Positions 15,775-23,601 of a stretch of DNA of 38,401 bases are shown in pieces. Within the stretch, counting starts at the first letter, position 1, and every line of letters begins with the position of its first letter. The position numbers were made by a program, and so were the translations under genes. The DNA comes from Thermoplasmata archaeon (GTDB lineage Archaea; Thermoplasmatota; Thermoplasmata; Lutacidiplasmatales; UBA184). The notes under the pieces were generated by a model, which made no database searches, was not told where the DNA came from, and was given only the letters and a program-made list of their open reading frames with translations. The stretch lies in NCBI GenBank assembly GCA_021802125.1, contig JAKAAX010000019.1, positions 1 through 38,401 of the forward strand. The letters are read 5' to 3'.

Positions 15775-16769
15775 GGTCCCATCGGCCCCTTCGCCTCGAG
15801 CCTCTCGAAGATCCGCGGCCATCGCTTGGGCAGGTCCGTCGGGTAGTCATGCCCGAGACTCGGGACAACCTCGAGCTCGACGGTCCATCCGGCTTCGATC
15901 AGCCGTCTATGGAGCTCTCGGGTGGCGGGGGTTGACACGTCCTTCTCGCCGGCCAGGATCACCCCTCGCACCGAGGGGCCCACGGTCCTTGGCACCAGAT
16001 CGAGCAGTGGTTCAGAGCCGTCCGGAGGTACGCTCGCCGTTGGGACCACCGCGATGAAGCCGCGGACGGGAAGTGTCTGGAGCAACGCCGTTCTGATCGC
16101 GAGGGAGGCCCCTTGAGAGAAGCCACCCACCACGAGAGGTCCAGAGGGCCCCTCTCCCGCCTGAGGTAGATCGCCCACCAGCGTGCGAAGGTCCGCTTCT
16201 GAGCGAGGCAGGTCGTCCCACTGGTAGCGCTGGGCTGACCAGAGCTGCGAGGAGCGAGCGAGGCAGAGGAGGGAGACGAACGGGAGCGACGTGCTCCATG
16301 GGTGGATCGAGTTCTGCGCGTTGCGCCCGCGACCGTGGAGGACGAGAAGTCGAGGAGAGGTGGGAGGCGCAGCCCCGCCCAGGAGGATTCGCCCGGGGGG
16401 TAGGGCGTGGGACTTTGCGCGTCGCTCAAGGTCCATGGCCCGTTCCTGGACCGCCTTGTAGGCGGAGTTCCCCTCCAGGGGCGCCAGCAGGTCACGATAC
16501 ATCGAGAACCACTGAGCTGGCCACCAGAGCCCTTGATCGAGGGCCTCGTTCAAAGCCCCAAGCGCGCCTTCCGAGTCTCCGCGACCCACACGCGCCACGG
16601 CCACCGTCATCGCCGCATCGTCAGACTGATCGGGGAAACGCTCCGCGATCTCCCGCGCGGTGTTCTCGACCGCCACGAGGTCCTTGCGTGCGATCTCCTG
16701 TTCCTGCCGCTCCTCGAGGGCATGCAAATCCACCCTTCCCGCTGGAGAGGTTCGGTCGTTGGCCGACAT
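15741..16769 (-). CDS. Alpha/beta hydrolase (carboxylesterase/phospholipase type) with helical N-terminus
   Basis: This is a 342-residue protein from ATG 16769. A TTG at 16814 would add 15 residues but has no support. Residues 15-120 are helical and TPR-like (AREIAERFPDQSDDAAMTVAVARV…GDSEGALGALNEAL). The hydrolase domain follows: RLLVLHGRGRNAQ (oxyanion region), GGFSQGASLAIRTA with the nucleophile serine, GVILAGEKDVSTP with the acidic residue, and SLGHDYP with the catalytic histidine. The arrangement fits the lysophospholipase/carboxylesterase branch. No signal peptide is seen, so it is cytoplasmic. The substrate is unknown. It converges on the Hpt gene and overlaps it by 34 bp. Confidence 0.85.
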   Translation of the reverse strand: MSANDRTSPAGRVDLHALEERQEQEIARKDLVAVENTAREIAERFPDQSDDAAMTVAVARVGRGDSEGALGALNEALDQGLWWPAQWFSMYRDLLAPLEGNSAYKAVQERAMDLERRAKSHALPPGRILLGGAAPPTSPRLLVLHGRGRNAQNSIHPWSTSLPFVSLLCLARSSQLWSAQRYQWDDLPRSEADLRTLVGDLPQAGEGPSGPLVVGGFSQGASLAIRTALLQTLPVRGFIAVVPTASVPPDGSEPLLDLVPRTVGPSVRGVILAGEKDVSTPATRELHRRLIEAGWTVELEVVPSLGHDYPTDLPKRWPRIFERLEAKGPMGPQTYSTTTRER

Positions 16770-16990
16770 GGCATCGCACGAGCGAATGTCCCCATGGACG
16801 GTGGGGGTACTCAATCATTACTGGACGATCTCGACAACTTGCAGGCCGCGGCGCCAATCACCGCGCACCATGGGGATTGCTCCGGCCGTAGAGATGCTCG
16901 GCCACCGCTCACGAGCTTCCCCGTCATGAGGATGATGGACGATTATGGTTCCGTCGTGCAGAGGTGCCGAACTGCGACTCGAAGAGGTTC

Positions 16991-17020
16991 GGGTGCCCTG
17001 GGTTCGATCCCAGGACACCC
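16991..17020. repeat. Strong 30-nt hairpin resembling a tRNA T-arm
   Basis: The sequence folds as GGGTG/CACCC, one mismatch, then CCTGGG/CCCAGG around the loop TTCGAT. It mimics a T-arm plus acceptor strand, but the loop is 6 nt, not 7, and no matching 5' acceptor strand or anticodon arm lies within 100 bp. It lies in the 261-bp space between the hydrolase start and the end of the small secreted protein gene. It may be a terminator for the gene at 17031-17291, a tRNA remnant or an attachment-site relic. Confidence 0.6.
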
Positions 17021-17030
17021 ACAGGACATT

Positions 17031-17291
17031 TCAACTGGGGTTCGCGTCCGGACTGTCGCCGCAATCGCCTCCCGTATCCCCGGAACCATCTTCTCCGGTG
17101 TCGTTCGTTCCGCTATCGCCGCTGTCCGTTTCGTTCTGGTCGTCGGTTCCCGTGGTGTGGACGGACCCGAGGCTCGTGCACCCCGACGGAGCGGAGTGCG
17201 TCGCGCCTGAGGCGTGGAGCACGGCCGCCGTCGGGAGCAGGACCCCTGCCCCCACCACGAGGCCCAACAGCACGAGCGATATCGCTGCCAT
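17031..17291 (-). CDS. Small exported Asp/Gly/Thr-rich protein
   Basis: This 86-residue protein has an N-terminal hydrophobic segment (AAISLVLLGLVVGAGVLL), a signal peptide or signal anchor, and a mature part very rich in Asp, Gly, Ser and Thr (DSGDSGTNDTGEDGSG). Two cysteines are present in the exported part. The composition recalls calcium-binding or cell-wall-associated linkers, but no domain is recognised. ATG 17291 begins directly before the hydrophobic helix. The promoter carries the 33-bp element shared with two other surface-protein genes, 39 nt before the start, so it is probably coregulated with them. Confidence 0.7.
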   Translation of the reverse strand: MAAISLVLLGLVVGAGVLLPTAAVLHASGATHSAPSGCTSLGSVHTTGTDDQNETDSGDSGTNDTGEDGSGDTGGDCGDSPDANPS

Positions 17292-17330
17292 GGTGCCTCA
17301 GAGGTCCTACTTCCCCTGAGGTCTCCTTCT

Positions 17331-17363
17331 TTTTGGCGCGCGCCCCGAATGCCGTGGTGCAAG
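17331..17363 (-). promoter_or_regulatory. Shared 33-bp surface-regulon promoter element, copy A
   Basis: On the minus strand this copy fits CTTGCACCA-N5-TTCGG-N2-C-N2-GC[AG]CCAAAA. It ends 39 nt before ATG 17291. The core repeats GC[AG]CCA twice, 21 bp apart (two helical turns), with TTCGG between. The terminal CCAAAAA is placed where the BRE/TATA should be. Confidence 0.8.
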
Positions 17364-17511
17364 CTCCGAACCGGAGCGCTTTCCACGGCCGCGGTGGGTT
17401 ATCAGAACCGCGCGGGGCGGCCTGGGCATTCCCCAGATGCCTCTTCGGTCGGACCGGAACGGACCGTCCTGCTAGGTGAGGCTCTGGCTCGCCGTGCGCC
17501 CGGTCGACCCG

Positions 17512-18648
17512 CTATATCTTCGAGCAGACCATGCACGTCAGGATGCGGACACCTTCCCCTTTCGGGATCCGGAGACGGGAGCCGCATCGGTGGCAGAGGA
17601 GAGGGTCATGGGTCGCGCTGCGACCGGACCACGCCGGGGTCGAGGGGATCAACTGGTCCGCGGAGGGCTCGCTCCGCGCCTTCCATGCGGTCGCCGCGAG
17701 GAGGGCGACCAGGATGGTCCCGACCACGATCGCGCCCAGGACCTCGGGCGTGAAGAGCCAGGCCAGCGGGCTCGAGCTCGAGAAGGCGCCGTTGTGGAGC
17801 GAGATGGTGGGGTCGTAGAACAGGGCCGAGTACCCCCCCTGGACCCCCGAGAAGAGCAGGTGAACCTCGGAGTTCTGGTGATCGTCGGAGACGAGCACGG
17901 AGGGGACGACCGTCGCGGTCGCCGTGGTTCCCGAGGAGGTCGTGACCGTCGCGGAGGGGGCCCAGGTCAGGTTCGCGACAGGGCTCCCCGTCGCGTTGGA
18001 CCCCTCGGTGATCCCGTCCGCTCCCGAGCTGCTCTCGATCTCCGTCGCGTCAGCGGCCTGCACGCGCAGCCCAAGACCCAACGAGTCGTTCACGGAGGCC
18101 CAGGGCCACCCGTGAGCGGAGACGTCGAACTTGACGGACCACGGCGAACCGGAGCTGGACTGGAACAGGTGGAAGGTCAGGACGACCGCGACCGACCCCA
18201 TCGTGCCCTCGCTGCTGTCCGGCAGCTCGGAGGAGTTCCACGGCACGCTCACCGGGCCGACCGGGACGGAACCCGAGAGGTTCACCTCCACCCCGTTGCT
18301 CGTCGCGGACCAGTTGTGCGTCCAGGCCGAGGTCGACTCGGTGAGGGCGGCGAGGGCGACCACGTTCCCGTTCGGAGCGACCTCGGCCAGCGCGTTGGCC
18401 TGGACCGAGACGTTCACCCGACCGTCCTGGGTCGAGGAGACGTAGAACGAAGGCTCCTCTCCCCCGAACGTGAGATTGATGACGCCGTTCGACCAGGTCA
18501 GCGCGGCCGGATGCTCACTGTCCTGCGCCGGGTGGTAGATCGTGCCCGCCGCCGCGAGGGGGGAGAACATCGCCAGCATGGCCACCAGCGCAGTGGCCAG
18601 AAGGGTGGTCCGGAGATGGAGGGCGGAACGGGCACGGGTCTGCGTCAT
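17512..18648 (-). CDS. Exported single-span membrane protein with cytoplasmic zinc ribbon
   Basis: This protein has about 378 residues from ATG 18648. A signal peptide (LRTTLLATALVAMLAMFSPLAAAG) is followed by an extracellular region of about 260 residues, rich in Ser/Thr/Val and N-glycosylation sequons (NVS, NLS, NWS, NLT). A transmembrane helix (VLGAIVVGTILVALLAATAW) comes next, then a cytoplasmic tail ending in a zinc ribbon, CHRCGSRLRIP…CMVC. The layout suggests a surface sensor that signals across the membrane or a scaffold; no known extracellular domain is recognised. The start is set by the signal peptide: in-frame ATG and GTG codons upstream would place it internally. The promoter carries copy B of the shared element. 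Confidence 0.8.
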   Translation of the reverse strand: MTQTRARSALHLRTTLLATALVAMLAMFSPLAAAGTIYHPAQDSEHPAALTWSNGVINLTFGGEEPSFYVSSTQDGRVNVSVQANALAEVAPNGNVVALAALTESTSAWTHNWSATSNGVEVNLSGSVPVGPVSVPWNSSELPDSSEGTMGSVAVVLTFHLFQSSSGSPWSVKFDVSAHGWPWASVNDSLGLGLRVQAADATEIESSSGADGITEGSNATGSPVANLTWAPSATVTTSSGTTATATVVPSVLVSDDHQNSEVHLLFSGVQGGYSALFYDPTISLHNGAFSSSSPLAWLFTPEVLGAIVVGTILVALLAATAWKARSEPSADQLIPSTPAWSGRSATHDPLLCHRCGSRLRIPKGEGVRILTCMVCSKI

Positions 18649-18692
18649 GGAGGTACCTGCATGGCAGTGACGACCCAGGGGATACCCACCGC

Positions 18693-18725
18693 TTTTGGTG
18701 CGTGGCCCGAACCGACTGGTGCAAG
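18693..18725 (-). promoter_or_regulatory. Shared 33-bp surface-regulon promoter element, copy B
   Basis: This copy has the same ungapped pattern as copies A and C, oriented toward ATG 18648 and ending 44 nt before it. CTTGCACCA, TTCGG and CCAAAA are all exact. Confidence 0.8.
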
Positions 18726-18839
18726 GGCCATGGAGATCTCCTCCCTCGGTCATGATCGGGACTGGCGCCGGTCTCCCCGCCAGGACGGCCCGGGTGGGTG
18801 TGCGCTTCACCATGAACGCCCTCCTCTCGGCCACGTTTC

Positions 18840-19364
18840 TCACTCCCGGAACAGTCCGCTCCAGACGGAGACGAACTGGTCCACCAGGCGGTCCTCGAAG
18901 CTCTCCCCGTAGCGCTTCAAGAGCTCCGCGAGACGCGCCGGGTCCCGAGGCTGGTAGTGCGGGACGTTCTCCTTGCGGACCACCTCTAGGACTCCGAGGT
19001 CGATCATGTGGTGCATGTGGAAGGATACCGTCGACTTGCTGAGCCCCACCCGCTCGACGACCTCAGGGAACGACAGGGACTGCGCACCGGCGAGCGTCAC
19101 GAGGATCCGGCGTTCCGTGGTGCTCCTCAGCAGCGAGAGGGTCTTCCGGTCCTCCCAGGTGATCTCCGGGAGGAAGTAGTAGTCGCGACGGCCCCCCCGC
19201 TCCCGGCGGAGCACTCCGGCGTCCGTGAGGGTGCGGAGATGGTGCGCCGTCTCCCCCCAGCCCAGCCCCAGGGCCCTCTGCAGGTCCCGTGCGCCGATGC
19301 CCGGCCGGTCGCGCACCCGCTCGTAGATGCGTCGGCGGGTCGGGTGCTGGAGCAGTTCCTCCAT
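18840..19364 (-). CDS. Tandem winged-helix transcriptional regulator
   Basis: This 174-residue protein has two winged-helix domains. Domain one (1-75) contains HPTRRRIYERVRDRPGIGA, the recognition helix GETAHHLRTLTDAGVL and a wing RGGRRDYYFL. Domain two (80-150) contains TTERRILVTLAGAQSLSF, recognition helix SKSTVSFHMHHMIDLGVL and a wing. Two reading heads on one chain fit a target with two half-sites, and the surface-gene promoter element has two GC[AG]CCA repeats 21 bp apart. It is preceded by a small membrane protein gene 11 bp upstream, so its activity might be membrane-linked. It is the natural candidate regulator of the three flanking surface genes; this link is inference. No effector domain is visible. 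Confidence 0.85.
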   Translation of the reverse strand: MEELLQHPTRRRIYERVRDRPGIGARDLQRALGLGWGETAHHLRTLTDAGVLRRERGGRRDYYFLPEITWEDRKTLSLLRSTTERRILVTLAGAQSLSFPEVVERVGLSKSTVSFHMHHMIDLGVLEVVRKENVPHYQPRDPARLAELLKRYGESFEDRLVDQFVSVWSGLFRE

Positions 19365-19375
19365 GCTTCACGACT

Positions 19376-19663
19376 TTACGAGGAACTTCGCGCCCGTCCA
19401 CGGACCATGGAGACGTAGAGCAGGCCCGTGGCGGCCACCAGAAGAAGGAGCGGGAGCGGCTCCACCTGGAAAGGCCCGCCGTAGAGCGGGGAGACCGCCC
19501 CGAGCACCGCGAGGCCGCCGACCAGGGCCAGCAGGAAGAACGCGCCTCCCACTAGGTAGAGGCGTCCGTCGTCGTACCGCCGCGCCGCCAGCTCCGCGAT
19601 GACGCCCAATGTCCCCGAGATCCCGAGAAGGAGCACGGCGAGGAGCACGCTGGGCCATTCCAT
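19376..19663 (-). CDS. Small three-span membrane protein cotranscribed with the tandem winged-helix regulator
   Basis: This protein of about 95 residues has hydrophobic segments SVLLAVLLLGISGTLGVIAEL, LVGGAFFLLALVGGLAVLGAV and PLPLLLLVAATGLLYVSMV, and a basic tail (RGRARSSS) predicted to face the cytoplasm. ATG 19663 is chosen because it opens directly before the first span, and a TATA-like agatact on the minus strand (19684-19690) predicts transcription from the start codon. The regulator gene begins 11 bp after its stop. Small membrane proteins paired with winged-helix regulators may hold them at the membrane; here that is only a suggestion. Confidence 0.7.
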   Translation of the reverse strand: MEWPSVLLAVLLLGISGTLGVIAELAARRYDDGRLYLVGGAFFLLALVGGLAVLGAVSPLYGGPFQVEPLPLLLLVAATGLLYVSMVRGRARSSS

Positions 19664-19715
19664 GATGGGACGGACAAGGGCCCAGTATCTCTGCCTTCCC
19701 TCTAGACGGCTGGGG

Positions 19716-19748
19716 CTTGCACCAATCCGTTCGGACCTTGCGCCAAAA
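19716..19748 (+). promoter_or_regulatory. Shared 33-bp surface-regulon promoter element, copy C
   Basis: This is the plus-strand copy, ending 37 nt before ATG 19786. It has the clearest direct repeat, CTTGCACCA and CCTTGCGCCA. Its orientation relative to the gene is the same as in copies A and B. Confidence 0.8.
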
Positions 19749-19785
19749 GCAAGGTCCCTCCCGCGTGGCAAGGGGGAGCGTGGAA

Positions 19786-21585
19786 ATGATGGCGACGGCA
19801 CATCACGAAACGCAGGACGTTCGGATCTTCGAGAGGACAGAGGGGGGTGCGGCCGGTTCCCCGCGGAACGCGGGGGACCGGTGGGCAGGCCGCGGTCCAA
19901 GGCCAGGACCGGCGGCTTCCCGGAGGGCACGGCCGAGTGCAGGGGCTCTGGCCCTCGCCCTGGTCGCCTTCGCGGTCCTCGGCGTCGGGGGTGCCCTCGG
20001 GACGCCCCTGGGGCCGACCCACGGGTCGGCGATCCCCCAGACGTCGTTCCCCGCTTCTACCGCGGCCTCCTCTTGGCCGCAGTTCCACGGCGACCCCATG
20101 CTCGACGGGGTCTCGACCTCGGTGGCCCCGGCCGGGACGGTCCTCTACACGGTGGACCTCTCGAAAGCGCTCGGGGGGCTCCCCGGTAACCCGCTCGGGA
20201 ACGACTACCCCTACCAATCTTCTCCCTCCACGGACGGGAGCGCTGTCGCTGTCACGCTCGACAACACGGTTCTGACCGTCTCCGCGTCCAACGGTGCGCT
20301 GCTCTGGCAGCGGGCCCTCCCCGGAGGGAACGGCAGCGGGCCCGTTGTCAACACACCTCTGTGGTCCAACGGGCAGATCATCCTCGGCCAGGACGGGGGA
20401 CCGAACAACCTCGTCGCGCTGGACGCGAACAACGGCACCGTTGCCTGGTCGCTTCAGACCCCCGGGGGCGGCAATCCTATGGCGAGCTCCGTCACCGACG
20501 TCGCGGGTCTCCTCACCGTCGCCGACCTCAACGGGGGGTTCTTCCTGCGTCCCGCGAGCGCCCTGGGCCCGTGGACCAGTGCGGTCACTCCGGGCCCCGC
20601 GGCCTACTACGCCACGCCGAGCTTCGCGGTCGTAGCGGGCGGCGGTCCCACGATCATCCTGCCCGACCGTGGGAACCGGTCCCTCGACGCCTTCACGCCG
20701 GGCGGTACCATGCTACCTGGGTTCCCGCTCGCGCCCCGCCAGCAGCTGGACAAGCTGTTCTCCTCCGCGGCCATCGTGAACCTGACCGACCCCACCGGCG
20801 GCGGGGTGTCGACCTGGGCTATCTTCGGGGGCGAGGGTGGAGCGGCAGCGCCGAGCCACGTCTACGCGGTGGACCTCTCCGCGCCTTCCGGCATCCTCGC
20901 ATTGACGGTCCCCGCGCTGGGCACCGGGGACTCGGGCGTTCGCGGAACCCCCGCCGTCGTCGCGACGGGCGCGATCATTTCGATCTACTTCGGTACCCGG
21001 GGAGGGGGGGTCTCGCATGTGGACCTCAGCCCCTTCGCAGCCGGTGGTCCGAGCTGGAACTGGGTGTGGAACCAAAGCACCGCCGGACCTATCGACGCCT
21101 CCCCCGTCATCGTCGGGAGCGAGGTCCTGGTCCCCTCCGAGGACGGGTCGCTCTACGCGTTCGCCCTGACCGACGGCACGCTGCTCTGGAGGGTGAGCAC
21201 GGGAGCGCCGCTCTACGCGAGCCCGGCCGTCGCAGGCGGGACCTGCTGGGTCGTGAACGCGAACGGCGTCCTCACCGCGGTCGGCGGCGTCCTGGCTACC
21301 ACCCCTCCGGGCGGCGGCGGCAACACGCCCAAGTCCGGGTCGATCAGCTCGAACGCCGCCCTCTGGACCGCGGTCGCCGCCGTGGCGGCGGTCCTCGTGC
21401 TGGCCCTCCTCGTGGTGTATCTCCGGCGCCGAGGGAAGCATGGGAGCGGGAGCAAGCCCGCCTCGCCGCCGCCCGCGACCACGGCGACCCCCGGGAGTTC
21501 CACCTCGACCTGGGCCCCTTCTCCCGGTCCGGGGTCACCGTCCTCCTCTTCTGCCCCAGCGTCTTCGCCCCCGGGGAGCCCATGA
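19786..21585 (+). CDS. Membrane-anchored PQQ-like beta-propeller surface protein
   Basis: This 599-residue protein has a basic 50-residue cytoplasmic start, a signal anchor (AGALALALVAFAVLGVGGAL), then an extracellular propeller from SWPQFHGDPMLDGVS. Blades carry the typical W-A-L repeat end: GALLWQRAL, GTVAWSLQT, GTLLWRVST, each followed by a Y/N…P…V strand. A Gly-rich linker, a transmembrane helix (WTAVAAVAAVLVLALLVVYL), a basic stop-transfer RRRGK and a Pro/Ser-rich tail complete it. Such propellers bind proteins or polymers outside the cell. PQQ cofactor residues are not evident. ATG 19786 has AGGGGGAG upstream, and copy C of the shared element precedes it. Confidence 0.85.
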   Translation: MMATAHHETQDVRIFERTEGGAAGSPRNAGDRWAGRGPRPGPAASRRARPSAGALALALVAFAVLGVGGALGTPLGPTHGSAIPQTSFPASTAASSWPQFHGDPMLDGVSTSVAPAGTVLYTVDLSKALGGLPGNPLGNDYPYQSSPSTDGSAVAVTLDNTVLTVSASNGALLWQRALPGGNGSGPVVNTPLWSNGQIILGQDGGPNNLVALDANNGTVAWSLQTPGGGNPMASSVTDVAGLLTVADLNGGFFLRPASALGPWTSAVTPGPAAYYATPSFAVVAGGGPTIILPDRGNRSLDAFTPGGTMLPGFPLAPRQQLDKLFSSAAIVNLTDPTGGGVSTWAIFGGEGGAAAPSHVYAVDLSAPSGILALTVPALGTGDSGVRGTPAVVATGAIISIYFGTRGGGVSHVDLSPFAAGGPSWNWVWNQSTAGPIDASPVIVGSEVLVPSEDGSLYAFALTDGTLLWRVSTGAPLYASPAVAGGTCWVVNANGVLTAVGGVLATTPPGGGGNTPKSGSISSNAALWTAVAAVAAVLVLALLVVYLRRRGKHGSGSKPASPPPATTATPGSSTSTWAPSPGPGSPSSSSAPASSPPGSP

Positions 21586-21633
21586 CCGGAACTCGCAACA
21601 ACCCCGCGGGCAGATCGAACGGGGGGAGCTGAG

Positions 21634-22218
21634 TTGGCGGGTACGCCACCTCCCTCGCCACCCCCCGCTGCACCCTCCCTGTTCACCCCAGGGACCCCGG
21701 CGCCGCCTACAGGCTCCGTGGAGCACGCCAACGTGCTCTCCACGCTCGACGTCGGGCGTGTCCTCACGAAGGTGTGGGTCCTCATCGGCGGCCTCGTCGC
21801 CCTTCTCAACCTCGTCGCGATCTTCCTGTCGCTCCTCACCCTGACGTTCCCCGGTGGCGGGCTTGGGGGGCTCATCTACGCGATCATCTGGATCGGGGTC
21901 GACCTCGTCATCCTCGGTCTCATCGGTGGCTGGATGTCAGAGCTGAGCCTCGGGCGCTACAGCACGGTCAAGGAACCCCTCCTGCTCTGGGGGTTCCTCG
22001 GCCTCATCTTCGGAGTGGTCCCGGGCGTCATCCTGCTCATCGTGTACCTCCGGGTGATGCCGTGGGCCGACAGCACTCCCATGGCACCCGTCCCTCCTCC
22101 GCCGACCTCGGCCCCACGGCCGGCCTCGGCCCCACCGGCGGCGCCCTCCGCACAGGCAGCCTCCGCTACTACACCCCCTCCGGCCTCCGGACCGCAAACC
22201 CCAGCCAAGCCGAGCTGA
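21634..22218 (+). CDS. Membrane protein with Pro-rich termini
   Basis: This 194-residue protein starts with TTG 21634, supported by GGGGGGAG just upstream; no ATG or GTG is available before the first span. The first 25 residues are Pro-rich. Hydrophobic segments at about 45-70, 78-100 and 115-142 (LLLWGFLGLIFGVVPGVILLIVYL) give three or four spans, and the last 45 residues are again Pro/Ala-rich. The layout of compact spans with disordered Pro/Ala tails recurs in archaeal zinc-ribbon membrane proteins. Function is unknown. It lies 48 bp after the propeller gene and 11 bp before the next gene, so it is probably in one operon. Confidence 0.75.
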   Translation: MAGTPPPSPPPAAPSLFTPGTPAPPTGSVEHANVLSTLDVGRVLTKVWVLIGGLVALLNLVAIFLSLLTLTFPGGGLGGLIYAIIWIGVDLVILGLIGGWMSELSLGRYSTVKEPLLLWGFLGLIFGVVPGVILLIVYLRVMPWADSTPMAPVPPPPTSAPRPASAPPAAPSAQAASATTPPPASGPQTPAKPS

Positions 22219-22229
22219 GGTGACCTTCC

Positions 22230-22868
22230 ATGGTCTTCGAGAAGAACGAGACCTGGAACTTCCAATCGCCCGAGGCCTCGAACCTCTTCACCACCGCCTG
22301 GTCGTTCTGGTCCCAGCGCGGATACCAGATGCGGTCCCTGACAGGTACCAGCTTCCAGGGACGATCGTTCCAATCGAAGCTAGGGATCCACCGGGTGGTC
22401 GACATCACGGTCGCGCCGGACGGGGGCGGCGCGACCATCCAGATCCACTTCCGCGCCGACGTGAGGGCGGACGTCGCGGCAGGCGGGATCGTCGTCGCGG
22501 TGCTGTTGCTCCCCGTGGCCGTCGCGGGCGCGGCGATCTCGTGGCATGAGTACGAGCGCGACTGGTCGAAGGAGCGCTACGACTTCTGGACCGCCCTGAC
22601 CACGCAGGGACAGGCCCAGCCGTCCCCGTCGACCCGGCCTCCGCCGCTGCCCTCCTCTCCGATAGCCTCCGCGATGGCCCCGCCGCCGCCACCCCCTCCC
22701 CCCGCCCCGGGCGCCGCCGCGTCTGCCGCCCCCGCAGCTCCAGCGTCCTCAGCCTCCACGCCGCTCGCTCCATCGCCCGCAGCGGGGAACGCCGTCTGTC
22801 CGTCATGCGGTAAGGCCGTCGCGGGGGAAGGGAAGTTCTGCGCCTCGTGCGGCTCGGCCATTCCCTGA
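22230..22868 (+). CDS. Membrane-associated protein with C-terminal zinc ribbon
   Basis: This 212-residue protein has a soluble alpha/beta start (MVFEKNETWNF…QSKLGIHRVVDITVAPDGGGATIQIHF), a single hydrophobic segment (GGIVVAVLLLPVAVAGAAISW), a long Pro/Ala linker, and a terminal zinc ribbon CPSCGKAV…CASCGSAIP. ATG 22230 has GAGGTGA upstream. The first 80 residues resemble small lipid- or ligand-binding alpha/beta domains found before zinc ribbons in archaea and bacteria, but no name can be given. It is the last gene of the propeller operon. Confidence 0.75.
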   Translation: MVFEKNETWNFQSPEASNLFTTAWSFWSQRGYQMRSLTGTSFQGRSFQSKLGIHRVVDITVAPDGGGATIQIHFRADVRADVAAGGIVVAVLLLPVAVAGAAISWHEYERDWSKERYDFWTALTTQGQAQPSPSTRPPPLPSSPIASAMAPPPPPPPPAPGAAASAAPAAPASSASTPLAPSPAAGNAVCPSCGKAVAGEGKFCASCGSAIP

Positions 22869-22902
22869 CGTGAGCCCCGGTGCGAGGGGCTCGCCCCGAG
22901 TC

Positions 22903-23523
22903 CTACCGAGGGCTTGGTCGAGGCGGTGGGGACCGGTCCGAGGTCTGGGCCCCGCCGTGGGACGGGAGCGTCCAGGGCTTCGGGTGGGGCGCGGTGAGCT
23001 CCCGGTCCAGAAGCCCCTTCAGCTGGGCGAGCCCCCGCACCGTGTTCTCGGTGACGCGCGCCCCGACGGCCGCCTCGAGCCTCCTCCTTGCCCCCCCGAA
23101 CAAGCGGCGCGCCGGGAGGAGCTCGAACCGGAAGCTCACTTCGGTGCCGTTCCAGTCCGGACGTCCCAGGACCTCGAAACGGACCCGGGCGTAGGGGCGG
23201 CGGTACCGGTTCTGCAGGTCCTCGGGGTCCTCCGAGGTCTCGTGGAGGAGTCCCCGCAGGGAGAGGCGGCAGGGTTCCTCCACCACCAGCGAGCCGGCGA
23301 GCAGGAGCGGCTGCCCATCGAGGACGAGCCGTCCCTCGATCGTCACGAGCTCCCCCTGGACGAATATCCGGTCGTATCCTTCCGGTGAGAGGGGGAAGCC
23401 CAGCGCATCGGCCTGGAAGAGCGAGCGCGCGAGAAGGTGGTCGCGCACGATGTCGACCGGCGCCCGGAGGTGTACCCCTCCGGAGAAGACGATCGCCGAG
23501 GATGCGTCCTGAGCGTCGGTCAT
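22903..23523 (-). CDS. Soluble protein of unknown function, possibly SRPBCC-like
   Basis: This 206-residue protein starts with ATG 23523, supported by GGGGGAGGAG. The order of strands and helices (VHLRAPVDIVRDHLLARS…, several amphipathic strands, then a long C-terminal helix VTENTVRGLAQLKGLLDREL) resembles the helix-grip SRPBCC fold used for ligand or lipid binding. This comparison is weak. The last 25 residues are Pro/Ser/Arg-rich. No catalytic residues stand out. It is 78 bp downstream of the response regulator on the same strand and may be cotranscribed. Confidence 0.6.
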   Translation of the reverse strand: MTDAQDASSAIVFSGGVHLRAPVDIVRDHLLARSLFQADALGFPLSPEGYDRIFVQGELVTIEGRLVLDGQPLLLAGSLVVEEPCRLSLRGLLHETSEDPEDLQNRYRRPYARVRFEVLGRPDWNGTEVSFRFELLPARRLFGGARRRLEAAVGARVTENTVRGLAQLKGLLDRELTAPHPKPWTLPSHGGAQTSDRSPPPRPSPR

Positions 23524-23601
23524 CTCCTCCCCCTCGAAGGACCACGGCTTCGCCGCACTCCCAAGACCGCCTCCCTACCCCTCGGGACCGTCGCTCAGGA
23601 C

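Noticed and set aside
16838..16870. GCGCCA and GCACCA words near the hydrolase start as another copy of the element
   Set aside because: The spacing is 17 bp instead of 21, TTCGG is absent and the orientation fits no gene start.
16943..17025. Candidate tRNA gene around the TTCGAT hairpin
   Set aside because: The T-loop is one base short, no 5' acceptor strand pairs with the 3' end, and no D-arm or normal anticodon arm can be drawn. Reading GCG as anticodon would need a 9-nt insertion in the loop.
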